A DNA stretch of 17,127 bases from Paracoccaceae bacterium (GTDB taxonomy: Bacteria > Pseudomonadota > Alphaproteobacteria > Rhodobacterales > Rhodobacteraceae), in contig JAOUMG010000004.1 of NCBI GenBank assembly GCA_029881635.1, positions 1 through 17,127 of the forward strand. The letters are read 5' to 3'. Under the pieces are notes generated by a model. That model worked only from the letters and a program-made list of their open reading frames with translations. It was not told where the DNA came from and made no database searches. The position numbers and the translations under genes were made by a program. Position 1 is the first letter of the stretch, and each line of letters starts with the position of its first letter. Positions 1-5,914 of this stretch are shown one piece after another.

Positions 1-1
1 C

Positions 2-424
2 CCGTCAGGTGGTACGAAAGCCAGCCAGCTGATTCAGAATGCTTCCATTTATCTGCTGGAAAAACGACTTGAGGCAGCAGGAGCAAACCCGGCGGATATA
101 TGGTCGCCCGAATGCGACTGGTCGCATTTCGGCCAGCCGCTGGATGACTGGATCCAACACACTGCCGCCAGCCTGGCCATTGCGGTCGTCTCTGTCGCGT
201 CGGTGATCGATTTCGAGCGCATCATCATCGATGCGAATTGCCCGCCTCACGTGCGCACTGCCATCGTCGCCCAGACGCGCGCCGCGATTTTGAATATAGA
301 TACTCAGGGAATTGCCGATCCGGTGGTTCTGGAGGCTTCGATCGGGCGCGACGCCCGCGCCATCGGGGCGGCATCCCTGCCGATCATTAGCCGGTATTTC
401 CTGAGTCAGCCAAGGTTCACGTGA
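2..424 (+). CDS. ROK-family transcriptional regulator or sugar kinase, C-terminal part (5' end outside window)
   Basis: The reading frame is open from the left edge and ends in TGA at 422-424, giving about 140 residues of a protein whose N-terminus is missing. The visible part resembles the end of the ROK fold: a helix with the segment HTAASLAIAVVSVASVIDFE (a helical stretch leading to the usual 'nl..llDPe.vviGG' turn), then IIIDANCPP, and finally ASIGRDARAIGAASLPI followed by an aromatic-rich tail, the usual ending of NagC/XylR/Mlc-type proteins. ROK repressors are DNA-binding proteins that respond to sugars and ROK kinases phosphorylate hexoses. The diagnostic parts (N-terminal helix-turn-helix, or the ATP- and zinc-binding motifs) lie outside the window, so regulator and kinase cannot be told apart. 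The C-terminus fits a regulator slightly better. It is convergent with kdsA and not part of the capsule unit. Confidence 0.72.
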   Translation, partial: PSGGTKASQLIQNASIYLLEKRLEAAGANPADIWSPECDWSHFGQPLDDWIQHTAASLAIAVVSVASVIDFERIIIDANCPPHVRTAIVAQTRAAILNIDTQGIADPVVLEASIGRDARAIGAASLPIISRYFLSQPRFT

Positions 425-682
425 ACCTAGGATTGGTCATCTGTTGGCCATTTCAGGTATCCGCCCGCATCAGGCACTCGAGATACGTCCGCCAGTTCAG
501 GAAACCATCTTAGAGAATACCCAAGTCAGTGGCCCAGAGCGAGGGGGCTGGAAACCATTGGTGTTTGTCATATGGTCCCGTGGCCCAGCCTGAAGGGCCG
601 GTGGGGCAGGCGAGAGTATGCAATTACCAAGATCTGCTTGAAAAATGCCTGAAACGCGGATCATTGCGGGACAGGCGGATGC
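425..682. other. Intergenic region with a diverged ~50-base direct repeat
   Basis: This is 258 bases between the convergent ROK gene and kdsA. I see no convincing gene in it. It contains two 9-base words that each recur at nearly the same offset: GGAAACCAT at 500-508 and 550-558, and GTGGCCCAG at 529-537 and 580-588. This suggests an old, degenerate tandem duplication of about 50 bases. A short stem, GGCCC (582-586) with GGGCC (595-599), has no T-run after it and is a poor terminator candidate. Short open frames exist but show no recognisable protein. Confidence 0.4.
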
Positions 683-1525
683 CTACACCCTGACAGGGTC
701 CGCCTTGGCGATGCGGTCAAGCGCCATCAATGTTTCAATGAGCTTTGGCATCTGATCAAGATAGACCATATTCGGGCCGTCGCTCGGCGCAGTGTCGGGG
801 GCTTCGTGCGTTTCGAGGAATACCCCGGCGACGCCGAGGCTGACGGCGGCGCGCGCCATTGCAGGCGCAAATTCACGCTGCCCACCCGAGGATGTACCCA
901 ACCCGCCAGGCTGGGCCACTGAATGTGTGGCATCCATGATCACCGGATAGCCGGTTTTCGCCATCGTCGGCAGCGATCGCATGTCGGCCACCAGCGTATT
1001 ATAACCAAAGCTGACGCCGCGTTCGGTCAGCAGGATCCGCTCATTGCCGGTGCTTGCGACTTTTTCGGCCACATTCCCCATCTCCCATGGCGACAGGAAC
1101 TGGCCCTTCTTGATGTTAACCACGCAACCAGATTCGCCCGCCGCGATCAAAAGATCGGTCTGACGGCAAAGAAAGGCCGGTATCTGGATGACATCGACCA
1201 CGGCACCTGCAATGCGGGCTTGTTCGGGGTCATGGATATCGGTCAAAACAGGCATGCCCAGCGCTGCGCGAACGCCGTCAAGAATCTTCAACCCGACGTC
1301 GATGCCAAGGCCACGTTTGCCCGAAAGTGAAGTGCGGTTGGCTTTGTCATAGCTTGCCTTGAAAATATACTGTGCACCGACCGCAGCGCAGGCTTCGGCC
1401 ATCGTGCCGGCAATCATCTGGGCATGGTCGGCGCTTTCAAGCTGACAGGGACCAGCGATTACAACAAGCGGCCTGTCATTGCCGACCGTCAATGCGCCGA
1501 TCGTCACGTCTTTCATCTTTGTCAT
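683..1525 (-). CDS. kdsA: 3-deoxy-8-phosphooctulonate synthase (Kdo-8-phosphate synthase), metal-dependent type
   Basis: This cytoplasmic TIM-barrel enzyme condenses phosphoenolpyruvate with D-arabinose 5-phosphate to give Kdo-8-phosphate, the precursor of the Kdo in lipid A-core and in the linker of ABC-exported capsules. It is 280 residues, full length for the family. Visible motifs are GPCQLES (residues 25-31), FKASYDKANRTS (55-66), QIPAFLCRQTDLL (114-126) and NIKKGQFLSPWEMGNV (137-152). Cys27, His201, Glu238 and Asp249 match in spacing the metal ligands Cys11, His185, Glu222 and Asp233 of the Aquifex aeolicus enzyme (constant offset of 16), so this is the metal-dependent class, unlike E. 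coli, which has Asn at the Cys position. The ATG at 1525 has a GAGGA Shine-Dalgarno at 1534-1538 that overlaps the stop of the kpsE-like gene. An in-frame Met at residue 4 is a less likely start. It is the last gene of the capsule unit, so it probably feeds capsule Kdo, though it could be the only kdsA and serve LPS too. Confidence 0.96.
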   Translation of the reverse strand: MTKMKDVTIGALTVGNDRPLVVIAGPCQLESADHAQMIAGTMAEACAAVGAQYIFKASYDKANRTSLSGKRGLGIDVGLKILDGVRAALGMPVLTDIHDPEQARIAGAVVDVIQIPAFLCRQTDLLIAAGESGCVVNIKKGQFLSPWEMGNVAEKVASTGNERILLTERGVSFGYNTLVADMRSLPTMAKTGYPVIMDATHSVAQPGGLGTSSGGQREFAPAMARAAVSLGVAGVFLETHEAPDTAPSDGPNMVYLDQMPKLIETLMALDRIAKADPVRV

Positions 1526-1536
1526 GCCTGCAATCC

Positions 1537-3177
1537 TCAGGATGTGACCTGCTCTCGCAGGATAGAGGCCGTCATTGACAGCATAAGGTAAATGCCACCG
1601 AAGATCAGGAAGGCCAAGACCGTGTTTTCGAATGCGCGTGGATATGTGGGTTCATCCGGCGCGACCGGTGCGACCGCGACCGAGAGGTAGCGCACCTGCC
1701 GGTTCGCCTCGATACGGGCTGTTTCCAGTTGTTGCATGGACTGGCTGAGCATGACCTGACGGGTTTCGAGATCTGCCTGTGCCACCCGCAGTTGCCCCGA
1801 AATGCGTGCCAGCGAGGTCGATCCCATCGTGCTTTCAGTCAGCTGCGCACGCAGATCCGCGATCAGGTTTTCGAGCCGCTGAATATCGCCGGTTACCCCG
1901 TCGACCCGCGCCTGATTGGGTTGTTCATTGGCCAGTAATCCCTGCAGTTGAAGTCGCTTTTGCTGCAACTGGCTTTCAAAGGTAGAAACCTGGCCCATCA
2001 CGACGTTGGTTTCGGTCAAAGGGTCGATCACCCCGAGTTCTTCTTGAAGATCAAGCACACTGCGCTGGGCTGCCTGCATCTTTAGCTCGGCATCTTCAAA
2101 GCTGTCGCGCGCACCACTCATCTGATCTTCGCGTAGCCGCTGGGTCAGTTGGTCAACCTGTTCTTCGGCATATCGAATCAAGGCTTCGGAAAACCTCTGG
2201 CTGGCCTCGGGATCCGCTGCAATCACCTCCATCTTGATGATGCCTTCCGTCGGGTCATAGCCGATCTTTATGTTTCGGCTGTAAAGCTTGTAAGCGGCTT
2301 CATTGGTTGTACCGGGTTCAAGCCGTTGCAGTGGGTCGATATATTCCTGGCTGAAATGCGCCTTATAGCCCAATTCCTTGTCGAGCCGGATCATTGCGTC
2401 GCGCGATTGCAGATAGCTTTGAACGGTGATCGAATCCTGCGAAGTGGCAAACTGCGTGCCCTGAAACATCCCGCCAAGCCCGCTGCCCTGCGCTTCAGCC
2501 TGCTGGATCAGGAATTCGCTGCGTGTTGCGTAAAGCGGTGTTGCCAGGCTGAAAAAGTACCAACCCACCATCAGCGCCGGTAATGCCACGAATACCGCAA
2601 GCCGCGCCATCAGCAGCATGAAATTGCGCCGCCGCCGCCGCATGATGTCGCGCTGAAGCCGAATGATCTCGGCTGCCCGGTAAGCTTCGCCCGCAGCCTG
2701 GGTGGCGGGCAGATTTGTTGTTGGGGCAACGGTCTGAGGCAACTGGACCTGGCCGCTACCAGCAGCGGTCTTGGCCTCGGTGGGGTTCACAAGCTGTAAA
2801 ATGTTCGATCGCTGAAACGGATCAATCCCTTTGCGCCGCAACAACCGGACGGCCTCAAGATCAGAGGCTGCGTCGATCCCGTTCTTCTGGGCGACGCGCC
2901 GGGCGAGTCGCAGCTGTTTACCGCTAAGACCTTCGGCCTGAATGGCCGCAATCTCTTGGCCGATCGAAATCTGCTTTTCCGGTTCTTTCAGCATGTCTTG
3001 TTCAGCCGTCGGAAAGGGCTGATCCCCAAACCCGTCACTGGCCCCGGCAAAGGGCATCTGCGAGGTATCCTTTTGCGAGGTATCCTTCTGGGGGGCGGAC
3101 TCCGCAGGTTTTGCGGCGGTCGCCGCAGAACCGGTGCGCCTTATGCGGAACTTGCTGGCTTTAGGCGGTGTAGTCAT
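1537..3177 (-). CDS. kpsE: Capsule polysaccharide export inner-membrane protein, KpsE/BexC/CtrB family
   Basis: KpsE-type proteins are polysaccharide co-polymerase/adaptor proteins that link the KpsMT ABC exporter in the inner membrane to the outer-membrane channel. The 546-residue product has a cytoplasmic N-terminal region of about 185 residues, a basic patch (RRRRR, about 180-184), a first membrane helix at about 186-212, a large periplasmic region whose residues 335-495 look like long Gln/Leu/Glu-rich coiled coil, and a C-terminal membrane helix at about 516-538. Two membrane helices flanking a periplasmic coiled coil is the family plan, but classical KpsE is around 380 residues, so the N-terminal part is an extension. 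It holds Pro/Ala/Gln-rich linkers around a more ordered block (about 73-130, with KGIDPFQRSNIL) and a KDTSQ KDTSQ repeat at 31-40. The ATG at 3175-3177 lies inside the end of the kpsT-like gene, which implies translational coupling. kdsA follows after 11 bases. Confidence 0.88.
   Translation of the reverse strand: MTTPPKASKFRIRRTGSAATAAKPAESAPQKDTSQKDTSQMPFAGASDGFGDQPFPTAEQDMLKEPEKQISIGQEIAAIQAEGLSGKQLRLARRVAQKNGIDAASDLEAVRLLRRKGIDPFQRSNILQLVNPTEAKTAAGSGQVQLPQTVAPTTNLPATQAAGEAYRAAEIIRLQRDIMRRRRRNFMLLMARLAVFVALPALMVGWYFFSLATPLYATRSEFLIQQAEAQGSGLGGMFQGTQFATSQDSITVQSYLQSRDAMIRLDKELGYKAHFSQEYIDPLQRLEPGTTNEAAYKLYSRNIKIGYDPTEGIIKMEVIAADPEASQRFSEALIRYAEEQVDQLTQRLREDQMSGARDSFEDAELKMQAAQRSVLDLQEELGVIDPLTETNVVMGQVSTFESQLQQKRLQLQGLLANEQPNQARVDGVTGDIQRLENLIADLRAQLTESTMGSTSLARISGQLRVAQADLETRQVMLSQSMQQLETARIEANRQVRYLSVAVAPVAPDEPTYPRAFENTVLAFLIFGGIYLMLSMTASILREQVTS
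3059..3088 (-). repeat. 15-base tandem duplication inside the kpsE-like gene
   Basis: Two adjacent 15-base copies (3059-3073 and 3074-3088) match at 14 of 15 positions and encode the doubled peptide KDTSQ-KDTSQ in the disordered N-terminal region of the KpsE-like protein. The unit is a multiple of three, so the frame is kept. It is a likely length-variable site between strains. Confidence 0.85.
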
Positions 3178-3814
3178 AAAGCTGTTTCGCTTCTTCCAGA
3201 GTGTTGAACATGTGCAGTTGCCCGTCGCGCAGAACAGCGGCAGAGCGGCAGAATTTTTCCAGCGTTGCCGGAGAATGCGATACGATCACCACTGTCGCGT
3301 TTTGCAAACGGTCGCGCAGGATTGTGCCCGCCTTCTTGTTGAATTCGACATCTGTGGACGCAGGCATGCCTTCGTCGATCAGGTACATATCAAATTCAAG
3401 GGCAAGCAGCAGCGAGAATGTGAAACGGGCTTTCATTCCACCGCTATAGGTGCCGATTGGCATGTCATAATATTCTTCAATGCCGCACAGCCACCGGCTG
3501 AAGGCCTCGACATAATCGGGGTCCAATCCGTATAGCCTGGCGATGAAGCGCGCGTTTTCTCGGGCAGAAAGCCTGGAAACAACGCCACCCATGAATCCTA
3601 ATGGAAAGGAAATACGGCAGGATTTGCGGATCGACCCCTCATCGGGTTTTTCCAACCCCGCCATCATATTGATGATGGTGGTTTTTCCTGTCCCGTTTGG
3701 CGCAAGAATGCCGAGCGAATTCCCGAGCTCCACGCGAAATGAAGCGCGCTCAAGGATGACCTTGCGCTGGGTACCTGTCCAGAAGGACTTGCTCACATTC
3801 TCGAATTCGAGCAT
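3161..3814 (-). CDS. kpsT: Capsule polysaccharide ABC transporter ATP-binding protein, KpsT family
   Basis: This is the ATPase that would power export of a Kdo-linked capsular polysaccharide together with a KpsM permease. From the ATG at 3814 the product has 217 residues, the normal KpsT size. Visible are the Walker A region LAPNGTGKTT (residues 37-46), a QPDEG-like turn (KPDEG, 56-60), the ABC signature YSGGMK (123-128), Walker B MYLIDEG (143-149) and the H-loop His180 (VIVSHS). The first Walker A position is Ala instead of Gly; the catalytic Lys44 and Thr45 are intact. The frame is open up to 3940, but the extra 42 residues lack family character, and the 3814 ATG has an AGGG Shine-Dalgarno at 3822-3825 with a 7-base spacer. 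It overlaps the kpsE-like gene by 17 bases. No kpsM adjoins it: the upstream neighbour is the divergent mnhE, so the permease must be encoded elsewhere. Confidence 0.88.
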   Translation of the reverse strand: MLEFENVSKSFWTGTQRKVILERASFRVELGNSLGILAPNGTGKTTIINMMAGLEKPDEGSIRKSCRISFPLGFMGGVVSRLSARENARFIARLYGLDPDYVEAFSRWLCGIEEYYDMPIGTYSGGMKARFTFSLLLALEFDMYLIDEGMPASTDVEFNKKAGTILRDRLQNATVVIVSHSPATLEKFCRSAAVLRDGQLHMFNTLEEAKQLYDYTA

Positions 3815-3899
3815 CTGATTGCCCTGGTGTTGCTCTGCCTGCCCAATTGTTTTTAGGCGTTTATCGTTAACATAGACGTTACGCGGACTATTGGGCGGC

Positions 3900-3929
3900 A
3901 TTATGGCCGATACGGGGTGGAATTTACAA
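3900..3929 (-). promoter_or_regulatory. Candidate sigma-70-type promoter for the capsule unit
   Basis: On the minus strand TTGTAA (3929-3924, four of six to TTGACA) is followed after 18 bases by CATAAT (3905-3900, five of six to TATAAT). A start near 3893 would give an untranslated leader of roughly 80 bases before the ATG at 3814. This is inspection only, and alphaproteobacterial promoters are weakly conserved. Confidence 0.3.
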
Positions 3930-3934
3930 CGTCC

Positions 3935-3954
3935 AAGCACGATCAGTGCTTTTT
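3935..3954 (+). repeat. Inverted repeat followed by a T-run (weak terminator-like hairpin or operator)
   Basis: AAGCAC (3935-3940) and GTGCTT (3946-3951) are exact complements around the 5-base loop GATCA, followed by T's up to 3954. On the + strand this has the form of a short intrinsic terminator. The stem is only six base pairs, and no + strand gene ends nearby, so an operator for the divergent promoters is an equally good reading. Confidence 0.35.
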
Positions 3955-3999
3955 ACACGCGCTGACGGTGCCGAATGGGCGCGGAATGCATTGATGGGG

Positions 4000-4013
4000 T
4001 TGATTTATCACAA
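4000..4013. promoter_or_regulatory. FNR/CRP-box-like sequence (TTGAT-N4-CACAA)
   Basis: The sequence matches eight of the ten fixed positions of the FNR box TTGAT-N4-ATCAA. It lies in the divergent region about 125 bases before mnhE and about 95 bases before the proposed mnhE transcription start, which is far for direct activation. It may be chance in AT-rich intergenic sequence. Confidence 0.2.
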
Positions 4014-4063
4014 TTTCGCCAAATCAGCGATGTGACGACAATGGCGCGCTAAACCAGTCGCCA

Positions 4064-4075
4064 CGGTTGCAACCG
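4064..4075. promoter_or_regulatory. 12-base perfect palindrome CGGTTGCAACCG, candidate operator
   Basis: The sequence equals its own reverse complement over 12 bases, and its centre (TTGCAA, 4067-4072) coincides with the candidate -35 box of the mnhE promoter. Placement about 50-60 bases before mnhE suits binding of a homodimeric regulator that would block RNA polymerase. The regulator is unknown. Confidence 0.45.
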
Positions 4076-4095
4076 GGGTCGCTAAACTCTACAAA
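4067..4095 (+). promoter_or_regulatory. Candidate promoter for the mnhE-led operon
   Basis: TTGCAA (4067-4072, four of six to TTGACA) and TACAAA (4090-4095, four of six to TATAAT) are 17 bases apart. A start near 4102 would leave a leader of about 23 bases before the ATG at 4125. Consensus matches are modest; the position and spacing are the main support. Confidence 0.3.
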
Positions 4096-4124
4096 AGTTG
4101 TGAATCGGACGGGGCCTTTTGATT

Positions 4125-4649
4125 ATGGCCAATTATAACATCCGATCGAGACCGGGGGGTATAGTTCTGCGCATTCTAGGACCAATATTGGTGCTGATGG
4201 GGCTTTGGCTCCTGTTGTCGGGTGTATACAAACCCCTGATAATTGGTCTGGGTGTCATTTCGGTGTTGGTTGTCGTGCTTGTCGTACGGCGGATGGATGC
4301 CATAGACGATGATCGGGTTGACCTGCGTCTTGGCGCAATTGCCACCACAAAGTATTTTTTCTGGTTGCTGGTCGAAATAGCGAAAGCCAACTGGAACGTC
4401 ACGAAAACCATCCTATCGCCCCAGATGCCGATACGTCAGCACCTGTTTGCGGTGCCCTACACGCAAAAGACAGATCTGGCGCAGGTCATTTTCGCCAATT
4501 CCATCACACTTACACCGGGCACCATTACTGTCGAAACCGAAAGCGAAGACTTTCTGGTTCACGCTGTAGCCTATTCGACCGATGACAGGGCCGCCCTGGC
4601 AGATATGGATCGCCGTGTTACGGCGACCGAAAGGGGTGTGATCGCCTGA
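4125..4649 (+). CDS. mnhE: Mrp-type Na+/H+ antiporter subunit E
   Basis: MnhE/MrpE (equivalent to MbhA) is a small membrane subunit of the multi-subunit cation/proton antiporter. The 174-residue product has two N-terminal membrane helices (about 14-34 and 36-54), a third hydrophobic stretch near 75-90, and a soluble tail with the family signature FANSITLTPGTITVE (123-137). I chose the ATG at 4125: it is preceded by GGGG at 4111-4114 with a 10-base spacer. A TTG six bases upstream (4119) is in frame and would add only two residues. Its stop overlaps the start of mnhF by one base (TGATG). It is the first gene of an operon that runs without a sizeable gap to about 13318. Confidence 0.93.
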   Translation: MANYNIRSRPGGIVLRILGPILVLMGLWLLLSGVYKPLIIGLGVISVLVVVLVVRRMDAIDDDRVDLRLGAIATTKYFFWLLVEIAKANWNVTKTILSPQMPIRQHLFAVPYTQKTDLAQVIFANSITLTPGTITVETESEDFLVHAVAYSTDDRAALADMDRRVTATERGVIA

Positions 4650-4942
4650 TGTTTGTCGTTGCCACCATTGCGGTTTTTGCCGCCATGCTTTTGGTGCTGT
4701 ACCGGCTTTATGCCGGGCCGACGCTCTATGACCGGGTTCTGGCGGTCAATGCCTTTGGGACCCACACCGTTTTGCTGATCGGGGTCATGGGGTTTCTGTC
4801 TGGCCGCCCCGAATTCCTTGATATCGCTTTGCTTTATGCGCTGATCAATTTCGTCGGCACCATCGCGATCCTGAAGTTTTTCCGTTACCGCGCAATTGGC
4901 GATATCTTGCACGTTCCGACCGAAGAAGAGGTGGAATCCTGA
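4649..4942 (+). CDS. mnhF: Mrp-type Na+/H+ antiporter subunit F
   Basis: MnhF/MrpF (MbhB equivalent) is a three-helix membrane subunit. The 97-residue product has hydrophobic segments at about 2-20, 34-53 and 58-78, and the family signature YAGPTLYDRVLAVNAFG (about residues 21-37). A short charged cytoplasmic tail ends in EEEVES. The start ATG shares a base with the mnhE stop, so translation is probably coupled. Length and layout are standard. Confidence 0.93.
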   Translation: MFVVATIAVFAAMLLVLYRLYAGPTLYDRVLAVNAFGTHTVLLIGVMGFLSGRPEFLDIALLYALINFVGTIAILKFFRYRAIGDILHVPTEEEVES

Positions 4943-4944
4943 TC

Positions 4945-5313
4945 ATGCTGGATACCCTAATCAACGGCATAGCCTGGGTCCTCATTCTTTCGGGATCGTT
5001 CTTCACCGTAGTCGGGGCCATAGGCATTCTTCGGTTTCCAGATTTCTGGTCGCGGCTGCATGCCGCCTCAGTCAGCGATTCTGCCGGGGTGATTTTGCTT
5101 TTGGCGGGCATGTGCGTTTATACGGGGTGGGGGCTGATCACGGTCAAACTGATCGTCATCGGGCTTGTTCTGTTTGTCACGGGCCCGACATCGACCCATG
5201 CCGTTGCCAACGCCGCCCTGGTTTCCGGATTGCGCCCGCCGGAGGGTAAAGGACTGAAGGGAGCGGAGCCCGAACCGCTTTCGAACCCAACCGTAGATCC
5301 AACCCCGATTTGA
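4945..5313 (+). CDS. mnhG: Mrp-type Na+/H+ antiporter subunit G
   Basis: MnhG/MrpG (MbhC equivalent) is another small membrane subunit. The 122-residue product has helices at about 7-30, 43-63 and 66-84. The family motif appears as GAIGILRFPDFWSRLHAAS (about 25-43), followed by SDSAGVILLLAG. The C-terminal 35 residues are hydrophilic, with prolines (SGLRPPEGKGLKGAEPEP). It starts 2 bases after the mnhF stop. Its TGA (5311-5313) overlaps an ATG at 5313 that opens only a five-codon frame (see the note on the next gene). Confidence 0.93.
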   Translation: MLDTLINGIAWVLILSGSFFTVVGAIGILRFPDFWSRLHAASVSDSAGVILLLAGMCVYTGWGLITVKLIVIGLVLFVTGPTSTHAVANAALVSGLRPPEGKGLKGAEPEPLSNPTVDPTPI

Positions 5314-5330
5314 TGGCAGGCACACCATAG
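5311..5330 (+). other. TGATG junction, five-codon mini-ORF and possible ATA start of the next gene
   Basis: The mnhG stop overlaps an ATG (5313-5315), the same arrangement that starts mnhF and mnhB, yet this frame reads only M-A-G-T-P before TAG at 5328-5330. The frame carrying the next protein runs up through an ATA codon at 5327-5329, which precedes residues ETFIDIALFT that look like the natural N-terminus of the family. AGG at 5318-5320 lies 6 bases before the ATA. One missing base between 5316 and 5327 would join the TGATG start to the gene. Confidence 0.6.
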
Positions 5331-5359
5331 AAACCTTTATCGACATAGCGCTATTTACC

Positions 5360-5914
5360 ATGCTGGTGGCAACGGCACTGGCCATCGTGCGGCTGCGCAA
5401 TCTTTTTGCGGTGGCAATGCTGTCGGGTGTGTTCAGCCTTTTGTCGGCGTTGCTGTTTGTCGTACTTGATGCCGTTGACGTGGCCTTTACCGAGGCGGCC
5501 GTTGGCGCGGGCATTTCAACGGTGTTGGTGCTGGGCACCCTTGCACTGACATCGCGGGTTGAAAAGCCGTCGTCACATTCGCCGGCGCTGCCGCTTTTCG
5601 TGGTTTTTGTGACCGGGGCGGCGCTGATCTACGGAACATTGGACATGCCGAATTTCGGGTCGGCAGACGCGCCGGCAATGACGCATGTCGCACCAGATTA
5701 CCTGGCCCGCACACCGGAAGAGATTGATGTTCCGAACGTCGTTACGGCGATTCTGGCCAGCTACCGCGGATACGATACCTTGGGCGAAACAGCGGTGGTA
5801 TTCACTGCCGGTATCGGTGTCTTGCTGCTGATGAGCGGATTGCGCCGTCGCCGCGAAGACGGCGACGACGACGATGATGACGAAGATACAGAAAAAGACG
5901 GCGGGGTGTACTGA
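5360..5914 (+). CDS. Mrp/Mbh-type antiporter subunit, DUF4040 (MbhD + MbhE-like) protein
   Basis: This stand-alone protein corresponds to the C-terminal section of MrpA, which in Mbh/Mbs complexes is split off as MbhD and MbhE. From the ATG at 5360 it has 184 residues: the DUF4040/MbhD part with LDAVDVAFTEAAVGAGIST (about 36-54, including the conserved Glu45), then an MbhE-like part with NVVTAILASYRGYDTLGE (126-143) and a last membrane helix at about 146-160. It ends in an unusual acidic tail (about 166-180, six consecutive Asp and more). The ATG at 5360 has no Shine-Dalgarno and removes part of the first helix. The same frame extends 11 codons upstream to an ATA at 5327, and this stretch reads like the real N-terminus. 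The gene overlaps mnhB by one base (TGATG). Confidence 0.88.
   Translation: MLVATALAIVRLRNLFAVAMLSGVFSLLSALLFVVLDAVDVAFTEAAVGAGISTVLVLGTLALTSRVEKPSSHSPALPLFVVFVTGAALIYGTLDMPNFGSADAPAMTHVAPDYLARTPEEIDVPNVVTAILASYRGYDTLGETAVVFTAGIGVLLLMSGLRRRREDGDDDDDDEDTEKDGGVY

Larger units (their letters stand above)
3815..4124. promoter_or_regulatory. Divergent regulatory region between the capsule unit and the Mrp-type antiporter operon
   Basis: These 310 bases separate the starts of the kpsT-like gene and mnhE, so they should hold promoters for both operons. I see no gene in them. They contain a candidate promoter on each strand, a 12-base perfect palindrome (4064-4075), an inverted repeat followed by T's (3935-3954), an FNR-box-like sequence (4000-4013), and a wider TGATTT (4001-4006) / AAATCA (4021-4026) inverted repeat, reported separately. 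Confidence 0.7.

Noticed and set aside
582..599. GGCCC/GGGCC hairpin as a transcription terminator between the convergent genes
   Set aside because: The stem is only five pairs with an 8-base loop and no T-run on either strand.
600..692. Possible short + strand gene reading from a GTG near 600 to a TGA within kdsA
   Set aside because: About 30 codons, no recognisable motif or ribosome site, and its end overlaps the kdsA coding region.
687..699. ACCCTGACAGGGT palindrome at the end of kdsA as a terminator
   Set aside because: The single-base centre cannot form a hairpin loop without opening the stem, and it lies within the coding region with no T-run.
3815..3940. N-terminal extension of the KpsT-like protein to an upstream start at 3940
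   Set aside because: The extra 42 residues have no family character and overlap the likely promoter, while the ATG at 3814 has a good Shine-Dalgarno and gives the normal length.
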